Shown here: one piece after another, positions 5,734 through 10,267 of the stretch
Position numbering within the stretch: position 1 is the first letter of the stretch
Layout: every line of letters starts with the position of its first letter
NCBI GenBank assembly: GCA_002401285.1
Contig: NVSQ01000034.1
Location: 21,476 to 31,742 of the forward strand
Reading direction: 5' to 3'
Length of the DNA stretch: 10,267 nt
DNA from: SAR202 cluster bacterium
Lineage (GTDB): Bacteria; Chloroflexota; Dehalococcoidia; UBA3495
Notes under the pieces: generated by a model
What the model saw: only the letters and a program-made list of their open reading frames with translations
The model's database searches: none
What the model was told of the DNA's origin: nothing
Position numbers and translations under genes: made by a program

Positions 5734-6927
5734 GTGACCAAATCACGGCTCGTCCGTGCCTCGTTAATCTCTTTGATCTGTTTCTTCGCTTTGTCTTTTG
5801 CCGCCGCTTGTGCCGTGCAGCAACTCGGGCAATCGGGCAATGTTGATCCTACTCTTGATGGATTGCCTCCAGAGTTCCAACGTCTGCTGGAGGTTTGGGG
5901 GCTCCTGGAAGGGGAGCACATAAACGGGGAAAAGCTGGACCCCCAAGAAGTTAGCGACGGGGCGATCAGAGGCATGTTGGACGCCCTGGGGGACCCGTAT
6001 TCGGCCTTCTACAACGCGGAACAATACAAGATCGCGACCCAAGATCTGAAGGGCTTTTTCGAAGGTATCGGGGCTGAGGTGGGCATCAGGAACGGGCTGG
6101 TCACGATTCTAGCTCCCATGCCCGATACTCCCGCTGAGAGAGCCGGCATTCGCCCCGGCGACATTATCCTGGAGATTGAAGACGAGAGCGCCGAGGGGAT
6201 CAGCCTGATGGAGGCGGTCAACAGGATCCGCGGCAAGAAGGGTACTGTTGTTAAGCTCCTGATCTTGCACCGGAATGATACCGATCCGGTAGTGATCAAT
6301 GTTGAGAGGGGAGTGATTACCCTCATTTCGGTACGCATAAACATGGGAGACAACGGCATCGGCCACCTGCGCATCTTCAACTTTGCCGAAACCACCAATA
6401 AGGACCTGCTGAACGCGTTGAAGAGGTTTGAGGACTCCGGCGGCACGGGGATCGTTTTGGACTTGCGAAACAACCCCGGAGGGTTGCTTACCTCAGTGGT
6501 AGACGTTACCAGCCAGTTCCTTGAAGACGGTTTGGTTCTTTATCAGATCGACGCTCAGGGTCACCGCACCGATTGGAAAGTGAAGTCCGGGGGGAAAGCC
6601 AAGGAAATCCCCTTTGTGGTTCTGGTCAACGAATTCAGCGCCAGTGCCAGCGAAGTGTTTACCGGCGCGATGATGGACCACGAGCGGGCTACTGTTCTCG
6701 GGGGCACGACCTTCGGCAAGGGCAGCGTAAGTAATCTTTGGGTATTACAGGATGGCTCCGGAGTTAACTTTACCATCGCCCATTGGTTTACTCCTAACGG
6801 CACCTTGATCGAAGGTGAAGGTCTCTCGCCCGATGTTCAACTGGACAAGGTGGAGGACGGTTCTGAAGACGTCCATCTGAACCGGGCCATTGAACTTCTG
6901 CGGAAACAGATCGCCCAAGGCAGCTAA
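5734..6927 (+). CDS. ctpA: C-terminal processing peptidase CtpA/Prc (S41A), exported
   Basis: A 397-residue S41 protease that cleaves proteins near their C-termini outside the cytoplasm. The N-terminus has basic residues, a hydrophobic stretch (about 9-25) and AAAC with Cys26, so it is either a lipoprotein or a signal-peptide-processed protein. A PDZ domain covers about 107-180 (GIGAEVGIRNGLVTIL, AERAGIRPGDIIL). The protease core follows with LDLRNNPGGLL (242-252), nucleophile S304 in SASASE, D315 and K329 in TFGKG. These match E. coli Prc S430, D441 and K455 in spacing. The third residue of the Ser-Lys-Gln triad of B. subtilis CtpB (Lys+4) is Ser333 here instead of Gln. The start is GTG at 5734 with AGGAG 9 bases upstream. 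It overlaps no gene and precedes smpB by 3 bases. Confidence 0.93.
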   Translation: MTKSRLVRASLISLICFFALSFAAACAVQQLGQSGNVDPTLDGLPPEFQRLLEVWGLLEGEHINGEKLDPQEVSDGAIRGMLDALGDPYSAFYNAEQYKIATQDLKGFFEGIGAEVGIRNGLVTILAPMPDTPAERAGIRPGDIILEIEDESAEGISLMEAVNRIRGKKGTVVKLLILHRNDTDPVVINVERGVITLISVRINMGDNGIGHLRIFNFAETTNKDLLNALKRFEDSGGTGIVLDLRNNPGGLLTSVVDVTSQFLEDGLVLYQIDAQGHRTDWKVKSGGKAKEIPFVVLVNEFSASASEVFTGAMMDHERATVLGGTTFGKGSVSNLWVLQDGSGVNFTIAHWFTPNGTLIEGEGLSPDVQLDKVEDGSEDVHLNRAIELLRKQIAQGS

Positions 6928-6930
6928 GGC

Positions 6931-7413
6931 ATGACCACCAAAAAAACTGAACGCCCGCAAAAAACCACCCGAACCGTAGCCACCAACCGGAAGGCGTTCT
7001 TCGACTACGAGATCTTGGACCGGTATGAAGCCGGTCTGGTTCTCACCGGGACGGAGATCAAATCGATCAGAGCGGGAAAGATCGACCTTCGGGACGCTTA
7101 CGCGCGGCCTCAGAACGGCGAGCTTTGGCTGGTCAACGCCCATATTGCCCCCTACGACGCCGGCAGCGTCAACAATCACGACCCGAAGCGGCCGCGTAAA
7201 TTACTGATGCACCGTGAAGAGATAGCAAAGCTGAAGAGCATAGTCGCCGAGAAGGGCGTCACGATCGTGGCTCTAAGCCTCTTCATCAAGGGCCACGTCG
7301 CCAAAGTAGGCCTGGGGCTGGCTCGGGGCAAACGGCAATACGATAAGCGGCGGACGCTGATAAACAAGGACATGGACCGGGAGGCCCGCCGGGCGCTGGG
7401 CACCGTTCGTTAG
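6931..7413 (+). CDS. smpB: SsrA-binding protein SmpB
   Basis: A 160-residue SmpB, the normal length. It binds tmRNA and carries it to ribosomes stalled on non-stop messages, where trans-translation adds a C-terminal degradation tag. The OB-fold signatures are clear: NRKAFFDYEILDRYEAGLVL (19-38), GTEIKSIRAGKIDLRDAYA (40-58), HIAPYDAGSVNNHDPKRPRK (71-90) and GLARGKRQYDKRRTL near the C-terminus, with a basic tail that mimics mRNA in the decoding site. A basic N-terminal extension of about 18 residues precedes the fold. The ATG follows the ctpA stop by 3 bases with only AAGG at 6917-6920, implying coupled translation. No tmRNA gene (ssrA) was seen in the window. No convincing terminator follows: only a short CGCC-ATTT-GGCG stem at 7427-7438 without a T-run. 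Confidence 0.97.
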   Translation: MTTKKTERPQKTTRTVATNRKAFFDYEILDRYEAGLVLTGTEIKSIRAGKIDLRDAYARPQNGELWLVNAHIAPYDAGSVNNHDPKRPRKLLMHREEIAKLKSIVAEKGVTIVALSLFIKGHVAKVGLGLARGKRQYDKRRTLINKDMDREARRALGTVR

Positions 7414-7474
7414 AAAGGACGCCCACCGCCATTTGGCGCCATCATTTGTTCGCTACCGGATCTCTTCTTGTCGC

Positions 7475-8413
7475 TTAACCCAGCCGCTCGGCCACCGGGA
7501 GTACCCGGTCCGCTAAGTGCTCCATCACTAGGATGGACTGGTCGATCCCCTCCACCCGGAAGTCGTAAGTCAGCTGGTCTATGCCCAGTTCGCGGCAGTA
7601 GTGAACGTCATCGATGATCTCCTGGGTTGTGCCGATGATCGCGCCGCCGCTGCGCACAGAACTCCCTTCGCCCAATCCCATGTCGGTGAAATGCAGGCTG
7701 CGCTTCAGGGATATTGATACGGACGCCGGGTCGCGGCCCGCCTCCTCGATCTGCCGGTGAAGATAGGGTAGGTTTTGAGCCACGAAGTCAGGGGTTTGGC
7801 GGGTGGTGTGCCAGCAGTCGCCGTACTTGGCAGTCCGGCGCAACGCCCTTCTAGTGTGTCCGCCCACCCAGATCGGGATGTGGGGTTTCTGGATGGGTTT
7901 GGGGTAGAACTGGATTCCCTCCACATGGTAGAACCGGCCGTGGAAAACCGGCTCGGGCTGGGTCCATAGGGCGATGAATATCTCCAGAAACTCGTCGGTC
8001 ATGGGTCCCCTTTCCGCGTAGGGCACCCCCAGAATCTCGAACTCCTTCTCCAGCCAGCCAACACCCACGCCGCAAATCATCCTGCCATTGGTCAAAACGT
8101 CCAGAGAGGCGAACATCTTTGCTTGGACCACCGGGTTTCGATAGGGCAGGATGATAACGGTGCTGCCCAACTTGACCGTCTCGGAGCAGGCCGCCAAGTA
8201 TCCCAACAGCGTCATGGTTTCTAAGAATGGCTCGTCGGCGGGGCGGGAAAACGAGCCGTCGGACGTATATGGATACTGTTGGGTCCCTCCGGTGGGCAGA
8301 ACGATGTGGTCGCCCGCCAGCACCGCATCGAAACCCAAAGCCTCAGCCCGCTGGACGAATGCGCGTAGGCCGGGACCGTCGGGCAACCGGGGAATACTGA
8401 TGGCGACTTTCAT
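7475..8413 (-). CDS. LLM class F420-dependent oxidoreductase
   Basis: A 312-residue luciferase-like monooxygenase of the F420-dependent TIM-barrel type. Family hallmarks are an N-terminal beta strand (KVAISIPRLPDGPGL), the AGDHI segment (33-37), an ILPYRNPVVQAK stretch (88-99), LDVLTNGR (104-111), GVGVGW (115-120) and PIWVGGHTRRALRR (180-193). The cofactor is either F420 or FMN; the GVGVGW and WVGG motifs are common in the F420 group (TIGR03619-like). The substrate cannot be told from sequence. Such genes are highly expanded in SAR202 Chloroflexota and in Actinobacteria. The ATG at 8413 has AAAGGAG 10 bases upstream. The gene stands alone, convergent with smpB (61-base gap) and 222 bases downstream of the lamin-tail lipoprotein on the same strand, with its own promoter. 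Confidence 0.88.
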   Translation of the reverse strand: MKVAISIPRLPDGPGLRAFVQRAEALGFDAVLAGDHIVLPTGGTQQYPYTSDGSFSRPADEPFLETMTLLGYLAACSETVKLGSTVIILPYRNPVVQAKMFASLDVLTNGRMICGVGVGWLEKEFEILGVPYAERGPMTDEFLEIFIALWTQPEPVFHGRFYHVEGIQFYPKPIQKPHIPIWVGGHTRRALRRTAKYGDCWHTTRQTPDFVAQNLPYLHRQIEEAGRDPASVSISLKRSLHFTDMGLGEGSSVRSGGAIIGTTQEIIDDVHYCRELGIDQLTYDFRVEGIDQSILVMEHLADRVLPVAERLG

Positions 8414-8477
8414 TCTAAAAGTGCTCCTTTGCGTACGGTCATTCTGTTTCTCTCTAGGATGGTTCTCCGACGAACTA

Positions 8478-8505
8478 TCTATAAAGCAACGTTATGCAAT
8501 GTTAA
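8478..8505 (-). promoter_or_regulatory. Candidate promoter of the LLM oxidoreductase
   Basis: On the minus strand TTAACA (plus 8500-8505; 5 of 6) is followed by 16 bases and TATAGA (plus 8478-8483; 4 of 6). It lies in an AT-rich island of the 222-base gap. The predicted start near 8471 would give a leader of about 57 bases to the ATG. Confidence 0.45.
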
Positions 8506-8531
8506 TTGTTTGGAACGGCCAGTCACCGGAT

Positions 8532-8555
8532 GCCTGCCACGAGCCCATGACAGGC
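8532..8555 (-). other. Stem-loop downstream of the lamin-tail lipoprotein gene
   Basis: In the minus-strand RNA GCCUGUCA pairs with UGGCAGGC over 8 base pairs (one G-U) with an 8-base loop. It lies about 80 bases after the stop codon of the lipoprotein gene and upstream of the LLM promoter. No U-run follows, so it may be a 3' stabilising structure or a Rho-dependent end rather than an intrinsic terminator. Confidence 0.35.
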
Positions 8556-8635
8556 GCGATTCGGAGTATATCACCCATGATAATGCGGTCAAATCGGGGA
8601 GAGTATTGGTGAGGGTTAGGGCGCCCGGATCGGAT

Positions 8636-9745
8636 CTACTCGCAGCCCGGTGGGTAGGTTCGGGTTGACACCTGCGCTCCTTGACCGTTGAACAAGCCGG
8701 CGGTATCCGGGTCGGAGTTGTTCCATATAGAGCTACCGCGCTGGAAAGAGAACCCACCCCATTCCGGGTGCACTTGATTGGTGTATACGCGGACTCTTTC
8801 CCCGGGCACGATGGAATAAGTAGGGAAGGTGAATGTGGGTGAGCCGTCGGACACGTCTTGGAGCCGCCAGCCTTCCAGAGATACGGAGCCGCCGCTCAGG
8901 TTGGCGATCCGAACATATTCGTCGGCTTCGCTTCGGGGAACCAGGCCGTCGAAAAAGATGCATTCGATCACTACGCTACCTGCTGGTGGCGGGGTGGCAG
9001 GTACCGGTGTTGATGTTGGAGGAGGCGTCGCAGTGGGGATGGGCGTGGGGATGGGAATAGGTATAGGGGTTGGAGTTGGCGCGGGCACAGTTGTGGCAGT
9101 TGGCGATGGAGTAGGAATCGGCGTGGCAGTTGGAATGGCTGTTGGAGATGGTGTGGGAAACGGCGTCTGGATGGGCGCCGGAGTTGGAGGCTTCGGCGTT
9201 GATGTTGGGGGAACCACGGGAATGGCCGTGGGCCGGGGCGTAACGGCTGCCACCGAGATGGGCGTTGGGACCGATGTGGCTTGTGCCGCTGCGGAGGGTG
9301 GATGAGTTGGCGTAAATGAGGCGGCCGGAGTTTCCGGGCTATCCTTCGCATTAAGAATCGGTGCGGCTGTCGGGATAGGACGCGCTGTTCCGGTGGTTGC
9401 AGGCGATGAAGTGGGTGTGATTACCACGGGAGCGGCTGTTTGGGCCGGAGTGGGGCATAAAGTAGGAGTGGGTAAAGGTGTGTATGTTGGGTAGAGAGTG
9501 TAGGTTGGCTGGGGCGTGTAGGTAGGAGCGGGAGCAGGTGTGATCGTTGGGGTTAGTGTTGCGGTTAAAGATGGCGCAGGCGGGAAATCGATCTTTGGAT
9601 CGGGTGATGCCATGGTCGGCTCTGGCCTTGACTGAGAAGGCGGGGCAGCAACTTCCGATGGTCCGCAACCGGCCATCAAAAACACGGCAATCAATATCGC
9701 CTTAGCCCATGGTAACTGGCACTTTCGCAATGACGAGACCGGCAT
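8636..9745 (-). CDS. Lipoprotein with Thr/Pro-rich stalk and C-terminal lamin-tail domain
   Basis: A secreted protein of 369 residues from the preferred ATG at 9743-9745, which has GGAG 5 bases upstream and places a lipoprotein signal at the N-terminus: basic residues, hydrophobic AILIAVFL and the lipobox MAGC with Cys27. The frame stays open to an ATG at 9853, but that start has no convincing ribosome binding site and would bury the signal. Residues about 57-252 are a low-complexity stalk of Thr, Pro, Ala, Ile and Val (TPTP, TYTP, PIPIPTPIPT), probably extended and cell-wall spanning. Residues about 256-369 match a lamin-tail (LTD) beta-sandwich: EYVRIANLSGGSVSLEGWRL, FTFP, and VPGERVRVYTN. 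Cysteines at 262 and 368 could bridge the domain ends. Bacterial LTDs occur on many secreted proteins and have no single known function. The gene is transcribed away from the terminal gene. Confidence 0.8.
   Translation of the reverse strand: MPVSSLRKCQLPWAKAILIAVFLMAGCGPSEVAAPPSQSRPEPTMASPDPKIDFPPAPSLTATLTPTITPAPAPTYTPQPTYTLYPTYTPLPTPTLCPTPAQTAAPVVITPTSSPATTGTARPIPTAAPILNAKDSPETPAASFTPTHPPSAAAQATSVPTPISVAAVTPRPTAIPVVPPTSTPKPPTPAPIQTPFPTPSPTAIPTATPIPTPSPTATTVPAPTPTPIPIPIPTPIPTATPPPTSTPVPATPPPAGSVVIECIFFDGLVPRSEADEYVRIANLSGGSVSLEGWRLQDVSDGSPTFTFPTYSIVPGERVRVYTNQVHPEWGGFSFQRGSSIWNNSDPDTAGLFNGQGAQVSTRTYPPGCE
8990..9577. repeat. Low-complexity DNA encoding the Thr/Pro stalk
   Basis: Degenerate short repeats, G/T-rich on the plus strand (variants of GGNGTTGG and GTGGGNATGGGC), code on the minus strand for the TP/PTP stalk. 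Units are irregular in length and not identical, so this is protein-level low complexity and not a clean minisatellite or a CRISPR array. Long antisense frames full of Gly-Val on the plus strand are a by-product. Confidence 0.8.
9035..9055 (+). other. G-quadruplex motif inside the stalk-coding region
   Basis: On the plus strand four G-runs occur at 9035-9038, 9041-9043, 9047-9050 and 9053-9055 with loops AT, CGT and AT. This fits the canonical pattern of four runs of three or more G with short loops. Because the gene is on the minus strand, the motif is on its template strand. It encodes the PIPTPIPT part of the stalk. Confidence 0.6.
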
Positions 9746-9912
9746 AAAATCTCCAACGAGAGGTAGCTGTTCCCGTTTAGACTTCGCTCCGGCCAGGATT
9801 TTGGACCAACGAGGACGTTCAGATGACATTACAAAACAACGAATTGAACCCATTTATGATGTTCCGGCAAGTGAACAGGATTTGAGTATAAAAAGTTATG
9901 TCTACAGAATGT

Positions 9913-9940
9913 TTGCCAGAGTCGATTATCATGCTATAAT
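9913..9940 (+). promoter_or_regulatory. Strong sigma70-type promoter for the terminal gene
   Basis: TTGCCA (9913-9918; 5 of 6) is followed by 16 bases and a perfect TATAAT (9935-9940). Transcription should begin near 9947. It lies within the 364-base gap between the lipoprotein start (9745) and the terminal gene. The rest of the gap towards the lipoprotein holds only a lone minus-strand -10-like TATACT (plus 9885-9890) without a good -35. Confidence 0.65.
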
Positions 9941-9946
9941 TCCGGG

Positions 9947-10109
9947 TAACAACTGCCTCTGTACGGCATGGTTGGAATGGCTTAGCCAGCCGTTCCACCG
10001 GACCGCACCCGGCAGTGGCGTAGGGTACTCAATGGGGGCGGGTCCAACTTCCGGACAGGAAGCCTCCCGTAACGGTTTGGGTGCTCACAAATGGATAAGG
10101 AGGACAATC
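9947..10109 (+). promoter_or_regulatory. Structured 5' leader RNA (possible riboswitch or other cis-regulator)
   Basis: About 160 nt between the predicted transcription start and the GTG start contain several stems. TGCC/GGCA (9954-9957, 9965-9968) comes first. Next is a strong hairpin pairing 9974-9982 with 9988-9996 (9 pairs, one G-U, loop UAGCC), extendable outward across a bulge by 9969-9973. A third stem pairs CGGG (10039-10042) with CCCG (10066-10069) around an inner CTTCC/GGAAG hairpin (10048-10052, 10058-10062). Competing pairings exist: GGTCC (10041-10045) can pair with GGACC (10000-10004), or GTCC with GGAC (10053-10056). No open frame of note fits, and no known class (TPP, FMN, cobalamin, SAM, c-di-GMP, SRP, tmRNA) was recognised. 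Structure is seen by eye; function is inference. Confidence 0.45.
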
Positions 10110-10267
10110 GTGGAGAAAGGAACATCTGTAATCAACGCAGGCGCTGTCGATATCGCGATGGAATACCGGACCGACCTAATGCCGGACCAGGGCTTGTGCG
10201 TTCAGGTTTATGGCAAGGTTGAGGGCAAAGACACGGAGATCCTGCGGTTCGACTGCTTCGACCAGAC
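10110..10267 (+). CDS. Unrecognised protein, N-terminal part only (cut by window end)
   Basis: An open frame of 52 codons runs off the window end. The start is GTG at 10110-10112, chosen because a near-perfect AAGGAGG (10097-10103) lies 6 bases upstream; the ATG at 10091 is in another frame that closes quickly. The protein begins MEKGTSVINAGAVDIAMEY and continues with TDLMPDQGLCVQVYGKVEGK and a segment EILRFDCFDQT. It is acidic, with no signal peptide or membrane segment, and the alternating hydrophobic pattern suggests beta strands, so a small cytoplasmic beta-rich domain is likely. Two cysteines (in GLCVQ and DCFDQ) could be structural or metal-binding. I do not recognise the family. It is driven by a strong promoter through a structured leader. 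Confidence 0.7.
   Translation, partial: MEKGTSVINAGAVDIAMEYRTDLMPDQGLCVQVYGKVEGKDTEILRFDCFDQ

Noticed and set aside
7427..7438. Possible terminator CGCC-ATTT-GGCG between smpB and the LLM gene
   Set aside because: The stem is only 4 pairs and neither side has a T-run, so an intrinsic terminator is not supported.
8829..9305. Long plus-strand open frame rich in Gly and Val
   Set aside because: It is the antisense shadow of the Thr/Pro stalk codons. The minus-strand frame has a lipobox, an LTD fold and a ribosome binding site; this one has none.
9746..9853. N-terminal extension of the lipoprotein to the ATG at 9853
   Set aside because: No ribosome binding site precedes that ATG and it would place 36 extra residues before the lipoprotein signal. 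GGAG sits correctly before the ATG at 9745.
10013..10019. CAGTGGC, the complement of the cobalamin riboswitch GCCACTG box
   Set aside because: The rest of the minus-strand sequence lacks the B12-box and the conserved GGGAA core, and the orientation is away from the gene it would control.
10041..10063. GGTCC...CCGGACAGGAAGC resembling the SRP RNA apical motif
   Set aside because: The required GGUCAGG / GGAAG-CAGCC asymmetric loop is not formed and the flanking stem does not match a 4.5S RNA.
9947..10109. tmRNA (ssrA) gene, considered because smpB is nearby
   Set aside because: No tRNA-like acceptor or T-arm sequence, no CCA end and no tag-coding frame ending in Ala-Ala were found.

Overview
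The window looks like a chromosomal stretch of a moderately GC-rich bacterium, most plausibly a member of the Chloroflexota (Dehalococcoidia / SAR202-like). This is inferred from the gene mix: an F420-type luciferase-like monooxygenase, an L-2-hydroxyglutarate oxidase, a fused two-hotdog MaoC dehydratase beside plsX-fabG, and a lipoprotein with a very long Thr-Pro stalk and a lamin-tail domain. No rRNA, tRNA, CRISPR array, transposase or phage gene was seen, so no marker gene confirms the placement.

Left part (1-5550), all on the minus strand and read from high to low coordinate: a CinA-family protein whose amidase half has lost its signature serine, then LhgO, then a lipid-synthesis cluster of a HadA-HadB-like fused dehydratase, PlsX and FabG. 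Each of the first three units has a recognisable sigma70-type promoter. PlsX makes the acyl-phosphate that starts phospholipid synthesis. FabG performs the first reduction of the elongation cycle, and the fused dehydratase could perform the next step, so these three genes may be a lipid operon that continues past position 1.

Middle part (5551-7413): divergent from cinA is a plus-strand pair, an exported C-terminal processing protease (CtpA/Prc) and SmpB, 3 bases apart. SmpB works with tmRNA to tag stalled proteins at their C-termini, and Prc-type proteases recognise C-terminal tails, so the pairing makes functional sense. A convergent 61-base gap follows, then a minus-strand LLM-class oxidoreductase with its own promoter.

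Right part (8414-10267): a minus-strand secreted lipoprotein with a roughly 200-residue Thr/Pro-rich linker and a C-terminal lamin-tail domain, whose start is best placed at 9745. Next is a 364-base non-coding region. It holds a near-consensus plus-strand promoter and a leader of about 160 nt with several strong, partly mutually exclusive hairpins, ahead of a strong ribosome binding site and the first 52 codons of an unrecognised gene cut off by the window end.

The observations most worth a second look are: the structured leader at 9947-10109; the fused HadAB-like dehydratase next to plsX-fabG; a palindromic repeat that appears to have been inserted in frame into that dehydratase's linker; the serine-less CinA; and the ctpA-smpB coupling, with a CtpA lacking the usual third catalytic residue. 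None of these amounts to a clearly new defence or mobile system.
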